Source: Bacteroidetes Order II. bacterium
GTDB lineage: Bacteria > Bacteroidota > Rhodothermia > Rhodothermales > UBA2364
DNA: 64,000 nt
Reading direction: 5' to 3'
NCBI GenBank assembly: GCA_016788705.1
Contig: JAEUSQ010000050.1
Coordinates: 1-64,000, forward strand
Both the position numbers and the translations under genes were made by a program. This document shows positions 15,871 to 25,616 of the stretch, piece by piece. Within the stretch, counting starts at the first letter, position 1. Every line of letters begins with the position of its first letter. Under the pieces are notes generated by a model. That model searched no databases, had not been told where the DNA came from, and saw only the letters and a program-made list of their open reading frames with translations.

Positions 15871-17685
15871 TTATTCCTGAACTTCGACAATCCGAATACC
15901 CCAGCCTGCAGGAGAATCCGGTGAGCCAAATGAGAAGTCTCCAAAAGCATGTGACCCATTGCTTTGATAGTGTACCCGATAAGTGCCTGCTTTAAGGATC
16001 ACTTTTCCATCAAAAAGGCGATTGCGGTTATCCCCACCAGCAGGGACGGTTTCGTTCATCCGCATTTCCCATACTTTTCGCCCGTCTGCATCCTCAATCC
16101 AGCCATAGTCTCGCCAGCGTCCGGCTTCGTTTTCTCCAAGTGCGATAATCCGGAGTACATTACGGCTCTCCATCAATTCAAGAGATTCGCTCACCGCCTC
16201 TTGATTTCCGATTCGAATCAGGTTTACCAAAACCCGTTCATTTTCACCAAGAGCACCATTTTTAGGGCGTAAACTGCCACGCACATCTTCAATGGCATCC
16301 CTTGCGCCATCCAGAACATCCTTAATCACCTCGTCCAACCCACCACGACCTACGGGTTCTTCTGCACTAAAGACGGCATCCGAAGCGAGCGCATATATGG
16401 AAACACCCCATCGTTCTTTGTTTTCCGGAGGATCCACATTCCACTTATTGTAGGAGTGTGAGCCATCACTTTTAAATCGAAGTTGGTAAACCCCTGCATC
16501 CAAGGTAATAAAAGCATCCTCTTGTCGGTTTTTTGGATTCCCTCCGGCATCTCTGGCCTTGCTAATATCGGGTTCCCAAACAATAACACCCGCTTCGTTT
16601 TCCAACCAGCCTTTATCAAAAATCTCACCATCGGTGTATTCACCCATTGTGTGTATATAAACACCGGTTTTTTGTTGAAGCGAGAATCGCTGCACCAGAT
16701 CGGCATCATCACCAGGACGCAAAATACCCGCAATCAGAGGACGATCAAAGGGGCGCAATTCGCCAATATTGGCCTCATAACCAGATACAGCCCGCATACG
16801 CACTCCCCAAGCGGTTGGGTTTAGTGGCGGATTATCTTCCCATCCAGTATAATGATGCGTCATGTCGGACTCAAACAGCACCTGATAGATACCAGGTTGT
16901 AGCCAGATTTCACCCTCAAATAACCGGTTACGTAAACTCCCTCCTGCGTGCTTGGTATTTTCATAGCTCATTTTCCAAACCAACTCCCCATTATCCAACT
17001 TAGCAATTTTCGCAAAATCCGTAAACCGACCTACATAGTCGCCCATCGCCAAAACGTGGATACGACTTGGGGCTTTCACCTCGAAGTTAAATCGCTCATT
17101 TTTAAAACCCGTTTGACGCTGGAGATTCACAATATCCGAACGATGGGATGTTTCCTCGCGGTACTCCATCAACCGCACATCTACGGCCTGCTCTTTACGA
17201 ATGGTCTTAATGGCCATGTACCAACGCTCTGCCTCCGAAAACCAAGCGCGATCGTCATCACCCGTAAGTTTGGCCCACAAAGTACGTTCACCAGCAGGAA
17301 CTTGACTGTCGCCATAAGACGAATAATAGACCGAATAAACCCCTTTTGGAAGGGTAAAGGTAGATACGGTTCTGCCCAATTGCCCTTGTTCCAGTTTGGT
17401 ATTTTGCGGCGTCATCTGCCAAACCACCGAATGATCGAGTTGGTTAACAATCCAACCATACGTTGCCAATACGCCGGGTTTTTCAAACGAACCCCTCGCA
17501 TCAACCTGTACTTCAACGGGGCGTGCAACTTCGACGGTTTGGTGGTACAATTGACCTTTAGGGATGTTGGTCCAGACCAGAAATCCTTCTTTGTCTGTCG
17601 TTCCAACCAGACTCCGAATAACAACTCCAACACCCAAAAGGGCTAAAACAACCAATAAAATCCGGTTTATACGGTTCCTGTTCAT
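15871..17685 (-). CDS. Exported protein with four ~110-residue repeats, unknown family
   Basis: 604 residues with an N-terminal membrane anchor or signal (about 8–26). The rest is four related β-rich units, at roughly residues 45–150, 185–300, 315–430 and 485–602. The common core is G-x-V-V-W-x-M, then AGG-x-x-x-NR-x-x-x-G-x-I-x-L-x-x-G-x-Y-x-V, then SDGSHSY-x-x-W-N, and finally WG-(V/I). The GxYxV segment followed by xSDxSH resembles a jelly-roll or carbohydrate-binding-type sandwich, but I recognise no named family. Unit 1 is the most divergent. It lies downstream of, and co-oriented with, the multi-repeat secreted proteins, separated from them by a terminator. Confidence 0.65.
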   Translation of the reverse strand: MNRNRINRILLVVLALLGVGVVIRSLVGTTDKEGFLVWTNIPKGQLYHQTVEVARPVEVQVDARGSFEKPGVLATYGWIVNQLDHSVVWQMTPQNTKLEQGQLGRTVSTFTLPKGVYSVYYSSYGDSQVPAGERTLWAKLTGDDDRAWFSEAERWYMAIKTIRKEQAVDVRLMEYREETSHRSDIVNLQRQTGFKNERFNFEVKAPSRIHVLAMGDYVGRFTDFAKIAKLDNGELVWKMSYENTKHAGGSLRNRLFEGEIWLQPGIYQVLFESDMTHHYTGWEDNPPLNPTAWGVRMRAVSGYEANIGELRPFDRPLIAGILRPGDDADLVQRFSLQQKTGVYIHTMGEYTDGEIFDKGWLENEAGVIVWEPDISKARDAGGNPKNRQEDAFITLDAGVYQLRFKSDGSHSYNKWNVDPPENKERWGVSIYALASDAVFSAEEPVGRGGLDEVIKDVLDGARDAIEDVRGSLRPKNGALGENERVLVNLIRIGNQEAVSESLELMESRNVLRIIALGENEAGRWRDYGWIEDADGRKVWEMRMNETVPAGGDNRNRLFDGKVILKAGTYRVHYQSNGSHAFGDFSFGSPDSPAGWGIRIVEVQE

Positions 17686-17764
17686 AATCTTATCGGAAAA
17701 GAAAAAAGTTTGATGTCTCCCCCTACGTTGTATGCAGCAAGAAAGTTTTATCTATATCTTTTTT

Positions 17765-17805
17765 TTTCAAAAAACAAAGCCCCAATGGAATCCAAAGGGG
17801 CTTTG
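17765..17805 (-). terminator. Terminator of the seven-repeat secreted protein
   Basis: A 9-bp perfect stem CAAAGCCCC/GGGGCTTTG followed on the minus strand by a T-rich tract (complement of 17765–17774). Confidence 0.85.
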
Positions 17806-17821
17806 CACCAAAATAGAGGAC

Positions 17822-20176
17822 TTATTTTTTATCGCTAGTCGTAACCCGTATTTTCTTGGACCGACAAATATCCACGCCCATTTTCTCATAGGTTGCCTCA
17901 AGTCCAACGGCGCGAATATCAAAAACACATTCTCCGTTAAACTTAGACAGGTTTACCTGTCCATTGGCGCCCATTGCAGCATCGGCATCTTTGGCATTAT
18001 AGACTTCAGTAAATTTTGCCGTTCCCTTAGGCCGTACCCGAACCGTCATGAGGGCATCTCCATTGGTTGCATTCTCGAACGTCACTCGGCCATAATCGAA
18101 TGCCCCACTGGGAACAGGCGGCGGCGGAACAGGGTTACTATTGTTGTTTTCCACGGTTGGACGACTTTCGGTGAGCGTAAAACGAACATTCGCATTCCGA
18201 CATAAGTCCACATTATTCATGCGGGTAATTTCAGACCGAGTATCATCCAAACGGGTTCCACGTAGATCGAACTCACAATTCCCTCGTTTTAGGCCAGGAA
18301 TCCTCAACGAACCGGATTCGCCATCCTGAAAAGTATAAAGGTCGCTGCCTGCATTTTCCAGAAGGTCTTCGCTCCACTCCTGAGTTCCGGCAGGACGAAC
18401 TTGAAGGTAGAAAATAGTTTCGCCCGTAGCGTTGCTTACGTTTATAGGGTCGCCATCCACCTGAATAGGTTCTTCTTCTGGCTCAGGCGCAGGATCTCCG
18501 CCATCGTCCTCTGGTGCAGGCGTGACGCCCGGATCCAACGTGAGGGTAATATTCGTATTTAGACATAAATCTACGTTGTTTTTTGTGCTCAAAACTTGAC
18601 TTTCATCCAAACGAGTGGCCTTCAGGTCAAAACGGCAATTTCCGGCACGCAGCCCCGGAATCTTCAATGATCCCGTTTCTTGATCCTGAAACGTGTAGAG
18701 ATCGTCGCCAGCATTGGCCAGTAAATCACCACTCCACGTACCAGACCCGGCAGGCCGTACATACAAATAAAAGATGGTTTCTCCCACCTGATTGGTCAAG
18801 GTTATCGGATCCCCCTCTTCGTCTAGTTCCGACGGCTCATCTGGCGCAGAAGGCGTCACCCCATCTGCAAGCGTAAACGTGATGGCATTGTTCCGGCACA
18901 AGTCCACTTTGTTTTTTACGGTTAAGACTTCCGACTCATTCAACCGCGTTCCCTTAAAGTCAAACTTGCAATTCCCCTGGCCCAGCCCTGGAATCATCAG
19001 TGCGCCGGATTCTTCATGCTGGAACGTATAAAGCGTCTCTCCAGCATTTTCTAAAAGGTCTTGCCCCCAGTCTTCGCTTCCGGATGGCCGGGCAAACAAG
19101 TAAAAGATGGTTTCTCCCACCTGATTGGTCACCGTGATTTCTTGGCCGGTGGTTGCTGCCGGTGTTTCCCGGACCACTTCCTCAACCAGAGGGGTTTTGC
19201 GGGTAGTGAGTTTGGGTGTTTTACCAGTTTTATTAAACGTGACGGTTTCGTTTGCGCACAAGTCCACATTTGAGTACGTTTTAATTTCGCCACGGTCGCT
19301 GAGTCCTTTTACCTTAAGATCAAAAACACAGTTGGTTGTGGATAGAAGTGGCAAGCGTAACACATGACTCGATCCATCCGAGATCGTATTTGTCACCCCA
19401 TCAAGGTCTAAAAGATCAGCACCCCAGTCAGGGTCTCCTTTTGCGCGGGCATACACATAAAAGATGGTCTCACCCAATTTGTTTTCCAGGGTGAACGTGG
19501 GTCCGTTTTGCATGGTTCCGTCATCCTGATTCAGATCAGAATCACTGATTACAAACGTGTCGTCTTCGCAAAGATCCCTCTTTTCCCATACAAACAACGT
19601 TTTCTCTTCCAGATCAGTCCCTTTTATATCAAAATAGCAACCGCCTTTCAAAGAGAGGAAAACTTTTTCGGTTTCATTACCTGAAATAACCTGACCAGCC
19701 CCCATCGAATCCTGCCCCCACTCACTCTCCCCTTTGGGGCGCAGGTATAAGTAGAAAATAGACTTATCCGTTTCGTTTTGAAACGTAATGGCCTTCTTAT
19801 CTCCTCCAGCCTCGTCTCCTTCGTCGGATTCTATACGCGTTTCAGGGGTAAATGTCACTGTTTTGTTTCGGCAAATATTTTGGTTTTCCACTTGCCATAT
19901 AGTGGACCCTGCCAAATCGGTTGCACGAAAGGTGAATACACATTTGGCATTAGTTGCCTCGGAAATATTGACGGTAAGCGAGGCCTCGTTTTCCAGCACT
20001 TGGTCCGAGGCCATTAGGTCTTCACTCCATTCATTGGCGCCTTGTGCCTGATAACGCAGGTAGAAAATGGTTTCACTGGTTTTGTTTACCAAAACGGCTG
20101 GTTTGGCTGCCCAAAGTGGGGCAGCCAAACAGGCCAGCAGCAGAAACCCAATGGTGTGGGTCTTAAGAAATTTCAT
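17822..20176 (-). CDS. Secreted protein with seven two-cysteine repeats
   Basis: 784 residues from the ATG at 20176, which opens a clean signal peptide (MKFLKTHTIGFLLLACLAAP, cleaved after LWA). Seven ~100-residue repeats follow, separated by acidic or Pro-rich linkers. Repeat consensus: N-x-(T/V)-GETIFYL(Y/F)-x-RP-x-G-x-x-x-W-x-x-DLL, then GNC-x-FD-(L/F)-x-G/A-T-x-L, then V-DLC-x-N-x-x-x-(T/F). Each unit holds two cysteines (G-x-C-x-FD and DLC), very likely a disulfide. Repeats 4–6 are nearly identical and repeat 7 is the most divergent. Single-copy secreted proteins with a similar N-T-G-x-(T/S)-I-x-x-L-Y-(V/I) and V-(N/D)-LC pattern exist in other bacteria. The role here is unknown. It is the last and longest of three tandem paralogues. 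Confidence 0.8.
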   Translation of the reverse strand: MKFLKTHTIGFLLLACLAAPLWAAKPAVLVNKTSETIFYLRYQAQGANEWSEDLMASDQVLENEASLTVNISEATNAKCVFTFRATDLAGSTIWQVENQNICRNKTVTFTPETRIESDEGDEAGGDKKAITFQNETDKSIFYLYLRPKGESEWGQDSMGAGQVISGNETEKVFLSLKGGCYFDIKGTDLEEKTLFVWEKRDLCEDDTFVISDSDLNQDDGTMQNGPTFTLENKLGETIFYVYARAKGDPDWGADLLDLDGVTNTISDGSSHVLRLPLLSTTNCVFDLKVKGLSDRGEIKTYSNVDLCANETVTFNKTGKTPKLTTRKTPLVEEVVRETPAATTGQEITVTNQVGETIFYLFARPSGSEDWGQDLLENAGETLYTFQHEESGALMIPGLGQGNCKFDFKGTRLNESEVLTVKNKVDLCRNNAITFTLADGVTPSAPDEPSELDEEGDPITLTNQVGETIFYLYVRPAGSGTWSGDLLANAGDDLYTFQDQETGSLKIPGLRAGNCRFDLKATRLDESQVLSTKNNVDLCLNTNITLTLDPGVTPAPEDDGGDPAPEPEEEPIQVDGDPINVSNATGETIFYLQVRPAGTQEWSEDLLENAGSDLYTFQDGESGSLRIPGLKRGNCEFDLRGTRLDDTRSEITRMNNVDLCRNANVRFTLTESRPTVENNNSNPVPPPPVPSGAFDYGRVTFENATNGDALMTVRVRPKGTAKFTEVYNAKDADAAMGANGQVNLSKFNGECVFDIRAVGLEATYEKMGVDICRSKKIRVTTSDKK

Positions 20177-20237
20177 AGGGTTATGATAGCTAACAAGAAA
20201 ATATTTGAAGAAGTATAGATCAAGCAAGCGTCTTGTC

Positions 20238-21542
20238 TTAGCGGAAGGTAACATTGGGATTTCGGCACAAGTCCACATTGTTCAATGTTTTTAGCACCTT
20301 GCTTTTATCCAATGCAGTGGCCTTAAAGTCAAATTTACACGCGCTACGACTAAAGCCCGGAATAGACAAAGAACCTGTTTCTTTATCTTGGAAGGTATAG
20401 AGCACTTCCCCGGCAGTTGCCAACAAGTCCTCTCCCCAATCACTGGTACCGGATTTACGGGCGTAAAGATAAAAAATGGTCTCGCCTATATTATTGGTCA
20501 CCTTTACCTCTTGACCACCATTATTGGCATTGTTTTTGGGGACCAATTCTATATCGTTCATGGTACAGAGGTCAACATTTCGGGCATCTACCAAAATTTT
20601 GTTTTCATCAAGTGCCGTGGCTTTAATATCAAATTTACAATTATTGCGGCTTAAGTTTGGAATGCGGAGTTGTCCACGCTCTCCATCCTGAAACGTATAA
20701 AGTTCTTGTCCAGCAGTCTTTAACAAGTCGCTCCCCCAATCACTCGTTCCACTTTTGCGAAAATACAGGTAAAAAACCGTTTCACCCAATTTATTGGCAA
20801 TGTTAATAGTACCTGTAACCGCAGAACCAGTATTGCCCTGATTGGTATTGCCCCCTTGCCCTGTATTACTTGTTTTTCTGAATGTAACGGATGGATTGTT
20901 GCAGAGGTCCACATTATTAACAAGGGAAAGGATTTTCGATTCGTCTAAAGCTGTTGCCTTAAAGTCGAACCGACAAGTACCATTCCCCAAACCAGGGATC
21001 ACAAGGTTACCAGTTTCATCATCTTGAAAGGTGTAAAGATCCGAACCAGCACCGGCCAAAAGATCACCACTCCAAGAAGACGTACCCGCCGGGCGAACAA
21101 AAAGGTAAAAAATGGTCTCTCCGACGGTGTTAGTAACCTGAATACTGCTCCCACTGTTTTCTGATACCACATCTTGTTCTGGTGCGCTGTCGTATTCAAC
21201 AAAATTATCCTCATCGAAGGTAAAAACCCGGGTTTTACACACATCTGCATTTTCGATAACCCACTCCAATCCAATTTCTTCATACGATGCCGACCCAATA
21301 TCGAACAGACAATTATCAGGTCCTGCGTCTGGAATGGTAATCTTGATTTGTTCACCGTCTTCAAGTGCATCTGATTTCAAAAGCGTTTCGCTCCAGTCTC
21401 CCACCCCAGCTTTACGGAAAACCACCTCATTCAAGGTGTATCCCGTATTATTTTTGATGGTTACGGTACGGGCGGGGAAAGGATTTGCTGCCGTCAGGTT
21501 AAAACCCATAAGCAACAAGAGAAGGGTCATCATGTTTTTCAT
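20238..21542 (-). CDS. Secreted protein with four two-cysteine repeats
   Basis: 434 residues from the ATG at 21542, with signal peptide MKNMMTLLLLLMGFNLTAAN. It holds four copies of the same repeat as its downstream neighbour (cores GETIFYLF, GETVFYLY, GETIFYLY, and a divergent first copy NNTGYTLNEVVFRK). Copies 2–4 also share the extra block YTFQD-x-E-x-G between the two halves. The protein ends exactly at the last strand of repeat 4. The linker between repeats 2 and 3 is Gly/Asn/Thr-rich. It lies 61 bases upstream of the seven-repeat gene and is probably in the same transcript. The high identity among the later repeats indicates recent unit duplication. Confidence 0.8.
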   Translation of the reverse strand: MKNMMTLLLLLMGFNLTAANPFPARTVTIKNNTGYTLNEVVFRKAGVGDWSETLLKSDALEDGEQIKITIPDAGPDNCLFDIGSASYEEIGLEWVIENADVCKTRVFTFDEDNFVEYDSAPEQDVVSENSGSSIQVTNTVGETIFYLFVRPAGTSSWSGDLLAGAGSDLYTFQDDETGNLVIPGLGNGTCRFDFKATALDESKILSLVNNVDLCNNPSVTFRKTSNTGQGGNTNQGNTGSAVTGTINIANKLGETVFYLYFRKSGTSDWGSDLLKTAGQELYTFQDGERGQLRIPNLSRNNCKFDIKATALDENKILVDARNVDLCTMNDIELVPKNNANNGGQEVKVTNNIGETIFYLYARKSGTSDWGEDLLATAGEVLYTFQDKETGSLSIPGFSRSACKFDFKATALDKSKVLKTLNNVDLCRNPNVTFR

Positions 21543-21655
21543 TTCATTATTGTGGGTTGAAGTTGTAGAATAGCGGGTGAGGTGCAATACATGAAGTCTG
21601 ATATAAAATACTTTGCCATAACGACTTTTGGTGCAGAGATGTTGTACGGATTTCT

Positions 21656-21682
21656 AAACCTGTACAGCATTCAGGTTTTTTT
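21656..21682. terminator. Stem-loop after the first paralogue
   Basis: AAACCTG pairs with CAGGTTT, directly below the stop codon of the 21681–22997 gene. The T run is on the plus-strand side, so as a minus-strand terminator it is weak. It may only reduce read-through into the next paralogue. Confidence 0.35.
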
Positions 21683-22997
21683 ATTTTAATAAAAGGGTTT
21701 TGTTTGCACATAAGTCCACACGCTGTATCCGGAGTATTTCCCGGTCTTCGAGGTCTAAGCCGCGGACATCATACAAACAGACCCGGTGATAAAGTTCCGG
21801 CACCAAAATCTCCACTTTTTCCCGTGGAGACAAGGCATTGTCTTCTTGCAAACGGTCGCCCCCCCAATCCCCATCTTCGTTATCATGTTGCCGAATATGG
21901 AGATAAAATATGGTCTGGCGTAAACGATTCTCCATTTCCACTTTGTGCATAACTTGGTCATCAGCAGCATCGACGCCCTCGACCTCCTCCACCTCCGAAT
22001 CATCTTGCATCTCGTCGGTAAACTCAATTTCTTTCTGGGTACAAAGATCAATATCGCGCATAACCCACGCCCTATTTCCTTCCAAATTTGTGGCCTTCAG
22101 ATCAAATCGGCAGGCTGTAGGAGCCAATTCGGGAACCCTCACCGTTGTGGACACTCCGGAGGCAATCGTGCCTCCTTCCCCCAAAAGATCATTTCCCCAA
22201 AAACCCTCTTTCCCGGAAACACGCGCAAAAAGATAAAACACCGTTTCGGAAAGTCCATTTTTCACCCCAACCGAGCGACCCTCCATTTCCATTTCTATCA
22301 TGGGCAACGGATCCAAAAAATCTTTCCCCATCTCATCCAGTGTAATTACAATTTCATTTTTTTCGCATAAATTTTGGTTCCCCACGCGATAAACATCGCC
22401 CTCTTCATCTAATGCACGGATAGAAAATACACATCCCTGTTCCCCAGACAAGTCTATGATTCGGTCACGGTCTGTATTCATCGTCTCGTCTCCCAATCGG
22501 TCGAGGCCCCATGCCTCCACATCATCCGAGATATACACTTCTTCTAACGTAAAACCTGTCCGATTTAGCAGCGTCACTTTTCCAGGATTTTCTTTTATTT
22601 CATCAATCGGTGTTGGTGTGATCATTACTTCGACCATAGGCTGACTCCCCAGACCTTTTTCATGCTGCTGGTTGATCTCCAACTCCGGCTCCACGCATAC
22701 GTCTATTTCCCAAAGTTGAAAGATTTTGCCTTGCCCACTTTCTGCCAAAACATCAACCAAGCAGGCTGTATTGGGCAGTTTTAACACGAGCGTAACAGAT
22801 TTTCCTTTCAGGAGTCGCCCACTACGGAGTTGATTCTCGCCCCATGCAGCATCTGGTACAGATACATAAACGGCAGTCAAATCGTTACCAGTGGCATTAA
22901 GAAGGGTTAAAGACTTGTCTGATACAGTCCCTTGGCCTTTAACAGCAACGGCAGTTGAGGCCCATAACAATATTTGGAACAAAAATCGTGCTTTCAT
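21681..22997 (-). CDS. Secreted protein with four divergent two-cysteine repeats
   Basis: 438 residues with signal peptide (cleaved near AVAVKGQ). Four repeats of the same family as the two downstream genes, but more diverged: N-terminal copies read NATGNDLTAVYVS and NRTGFTLEEVYIS, and C-terminal copies SETVFYLFAR and RQTIFYLHIR. The cysteine pair is kept in each (for example TACRFDL with DIDLC). Linkers are acidic (Asp/Glu-rich). It is the first gene of the three-paralogue run and its divergence suggests it is the oldest. The upstream region is shared with a divergent cell-wall amidase gene. Confidence 0.78.
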   Translation of the reverse strand: MKARFLFQILLWASTAVAVKGQGTVSDKSLTLLNATGNDLTAVYVSVPDAAWGENQLRSGRLLKGKSVTLVLKLPNTACLVDVLAESGQGKIFQLWEIDVCVEPELEINQQHEKGLGSQPMVEVMITPTPIDEIKENPGKVTLLNRTGFTLEEVYISDDVEAWGLDRLGDETMNTDRDRIIDLSGEQGCVFSIRALDEEGDVYRVGNQNLCEKNEIVITLDEMGKDFLDPLPMIEMEMEGRSVGVKNGLSETVFYLFARVSGKEGFWGNDLLGEGGTIASGVSTTVRVPELAPTACRFDLKATNLEGNRAWVMRDIDLCTQKEIEFTDEMQDDSEVEEVEGVDAADDQVMHKVEMENRLRQTIFYLHIRQHDNEDGDWGGDRLQEDNALSPREKVEILVPELYHRVCLYDVRGLDLEDREILRIQRVDLCANKTLLLK

Positions 22998-23461
22998 TGG
23001 AAGTTTTTTTTGCCACTCTGTGGTTTCCGGGCAGGAACATAGGCAGAGTCAAACACGGGATCCTTAAGAGGTGGCGTCTTAGCGGCTCATTATGGTCTAA
23101 TTTGTGAATAATAAGGATAACCATTTCACAAGTAAAGCCTTCTTTCAAGGATTCTTCAAGCGACAGGGAACAAGTTTTCGGTCATAGGTTGGATTTATTG
23201 TTGTTTTGGAGCGATTTGTGTACGATATTAAGGCCCAAATTGGGCAAAGGTTTTGTTTACTCGCGAGGGACACCCCCTACTGGCAAGGTGCGTTTAAACG
23301 GAAACCCATCCCACGGCGTCATGGGCAAAACCGTCCATGACGCTTTTTTTATGGCTTCAATCAGAATTGACACAGGTTCTGTTTGGGATGCCACAACTGT
23401 ATGTAGTATAATACACTTTCGTTTTGGGCCTTTTAGCTTCATTATTCTTATTCCGCACGTT
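22998..23461. other. Divergent intergenic region between the repeat-protein run and the amidase
   Basis: 464 bases that must hold both promoters. The amidase frame is open back to 23189, but that extension has no signal peptide and no family similarity, so I treat it as non-coding. I see no clear promoter, operator or RNA. Confidence 0.5.
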
Positions 23462-24676
23462 ATGAGTCGCCTTATCTGGGTCGTTCTTGTTTTGAAGGCT
23501 TGCCTAATTTCCGCAAACGCCCAAAACCATGTCACCGCTTTACCACACGAAAGTGAAGGCATTATGGGGATGCTCCGCCGTTTTGAGCTTCCTGTTACCC
23601 CGCAAATGGTGGCACAATTCCGTAGGCTCAATAACCTTAAACCCAACGAAGGGGTAAAAATAGATCAAACCTACCGAATGCCCATACGGCGCTACCGCTA
23701 TAACCAGAAAAGCATTCGGACAACCCTCGGAATCTCGGACTACAACCGTGCACAACGCATTGCAGACTACAACAACCGAATGACCGCAAAAGGCGTTCGG
23801 GAAGACGACTTCCTCACCTCGCTGGCCCTTTGGGTACCAGACCACGAGGCCAAGAACATCCACCCTGCCACCATAGAACCCGAAGTTCGGCTTCCGCAAA
23901 CACCTTCACACCTTCAGGGAAAAACAGCCACTTGGCCCATTTTTGGCAGTAAATATGCCACCATTACCCGCCAAGATACCAAACTTGCCGGACGTGTTTA
24001 TTACATAGACGCAGGCCATGGTGGTCCAGACCCAGGCGCTGTTTATAAGGTAGAAGGCTTCTCCATGCAGGAAGACGAGTACGCCTACGATATAGCCCTT
24101 CGACTATCCCGCAACTTATTACGACATGGTGCAAAAGTATATCTGATTGTCCAAGATCCTAATGATGGGATTCGTGAAGGTACTCGCCTACTGCCAGATA
24201 AACACGAGGTCTTTTGGGGGAATGTAGAAATGGTCACCAACTTTGTAGATCGGCTTCGGCAACGATCTGGCATTGTAAACGCCCTCTTCGACCAAAACCC
24301 GCAAGCAACGGCGCATCGTCTCTTGTCTATTCATGTAGATTCGCGTTCGCTGAAAGACGTACCCAACCCAATGGATCCACACTTCTCCTATTATTCAGGA
24401 AGCGACGATGGTGCCCGCTTGTCTCGGATTCTTTTTGACACCATGAAACCTTTCTATACGACAGAAGGACGCTCCTACTCCGGATCTATACAAACACGGG
24501 ATCAACTGCACATGCTTTTATACCCCAAACCCGTAGCCATTCTGGTCGAAACCGCAAACATTCAGCACCCCGCAGACCAAGCAAGACTCATGAAGGCATC
24601 TTACCGCCAAGCCCTTGCGGACCGCCTTACCGCCGGACTTCTACTTGAGGCCAAAGCCAGCACTACCGGAAAGTAA
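23462..24676 (+). CDS. N-acetylmuramoyl-L-alanine amidase (Amidase_3), secreted
   Basis: 404 residues from the ATG at 23462, which opens a signal peptide (MSRLIWVVLVLKACLISANA). An N-terminal ~160-residue region has a LysM-like look (LNNLKPNEGVKIDQTYRMP). The zinc amidase domain then follows: DAGHGGPDPGA (first His ligand), a Glu in QEDEYAYDIALRL, SIHVDS (second His), and the catalytic Glu in ILVETANIQHP. Such enzymes cleave the stem peptide from glycan strands during cell separation. The amidase domain is longer than usual because of an insert (about residues 225–290, around DPNDGIREGTRLLP). It is divergent from the secreted repeat proteins. Confidence 0.88.
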   Translation: MSRLIWVVLVLKACLISANAQNHVTALPHESEGIMGMLRRFELPVTPQMVAQFRRLNNLKPNEGVKIDQTYRMPIRRYRYNQKSIRTTLGISDYNRAQRIADYNNRMTAKGVREDDFLTSLALWVPDHEAKNIHPATIEPEVRLPQTPSHLQGKTATWPIFGSKYATITRQDTKLAGRVYYIDAGHGGPDPGAVYKVEGFSMQEDEYAYDIALRLSRNLLRHGAKVYLIVQDPNDGIREGTRLLPDKHEVFWGNVEMVTNFVDRLRQRSGIVNALFDQNPQATAHRLLSIHVDSRSLKDVPNPMDPHFSYYSGSDDGARLSRILFDTMKPFYTTEGRSYSGSIQTRDQLHMLLYPKPVAILVETANIQHPADQARLMKASYRQALADRLTAGLLLEAKASTTGK

Positions 24677-24732
24677 AAGAACAGGCTTTTGTATTAATTT
24701 TGTTTACTTGGAAGACCTGTTTTTAGAACGAT

Positions 24733-25482
24733 TTAAGCCGCATGTGCCCTTGGAACAACAGCCCGGTTCACTTCCAGCGGTGATAAGTCAGAAAGGTTGT
24801 ACCGCTGCTGAGGTACCTGTTCGATAGCCGCTCCAAAGGCTTTACCGCTTTGGTTTAAACCAAACAACTTCAGTACCTCTACCGCCGAATTCACGCCCCG
24901 AATCCACGCTTGCTGCAAGATCAGGGGGGTTTGTGTTTCCGCAACTGCTTGTGCAAAACCCGCCAACATTTCTACTGGAATATCCATTTCGTGCAAACCA
25001 ACCTGCCCTACCAGATGCAACGGCTCTGCCACCACTACATTGGGATACGTCCACATTGCACCAATCATCGCCCGAAAAAGGTGTCTAAACACCATATGCG
25101 GTGTCGTAAGTTCATCCATCCACAACAAACGAATTTGGCGCGGTGTATAGACCGCATTGCCGTAGGGCACCAATGTGGGCCGAACGATCAGAATATCTGG
25201 CTTTAGGTCTAACTTAGGCAAATCCAATCGTCCAGAAGCATCCCAAAAACCCACCTCAAAAGCACTTTCGATAGCAATTTGGTGACCGTATTTTTTCTTT
25301 AACGAGTTAACAACGTCCACAAAGTCTGATGCCCAAGTGGTCGTTTTGGTCACCTGTACCGAACAACACATCTTAGTATCGCCTCGTTGAATGGCACGAC
25401 GGATGTCTTGTTCCAAAATAAACGTGGAAGCCGTTGGGATGTAATCGTGGTGTACAAAAGCCGAGGTAGCAGATTTAATCAT
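24733..25482 (-). CDS. PHP-domain-like protein with incomplete metal site
   Basis: About 249 residues from the ATG at 25482 (an ATG at 25539 is also possible). The overall order resembles PHP-domain phosphatases: an opening FVHHDYIPTAS in place of HxHTxxS, the helix-strand FVDVVNSLKKKYGHQIAIES, the 'DGRLDLP'-like DASGRLDLPKLDL, and a TYPNVVVAEPLHL strand where a GHP motif would sit. Several metal-binding His/Asp of the family (TDH, GHP, EIN) are replaced, so hydrolase activity is doubtful. Histidinol phosphatase is the nearest named relative I can suggest. The family assignment is tentative. Confidence 0.42.
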   Translation of the reverse strand: MIKSATSAFVHHDYIPTASTFILEQDIRRAIQRGDTKMCCSVQVTKTTTWASDFVDVVNSLKKKYGHQIAIESAFEVGFWDASGRLDLPKLDLKPDILIVRPTLVPYGNAVYTPRQIRLLWMDELTTPHMVFRHLFRAMIGAMWTYPNVVVAEPLHLVGQVGLHEMDIPVEMLAGFAQAVAETQTPLILQQAWIRGVNSAVEVLKLFGLNQSGKAFGAAIEQVPQQRYNLSDLSPLEVNRAVVPRAHAA

Positions 25483-25616
25483 GGTTGTCTCCGAACAATT
25501 GAGGACATGGAGGAATTTGGTTCGGCTGGAAACAACCATTTTTTTTTCTGTTATTCGGGCGGCATTAGATAAAGCCCCCCTATTCTTCGATGAATCCTAT
25601 ACTGAATCAGACAAAA

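Noticed and set aside
23189-23461. N-terminal extension of the amidase frame
   Set aside because: The extension has no signal peptide at its start; a proper signal peptide begins at 23462.
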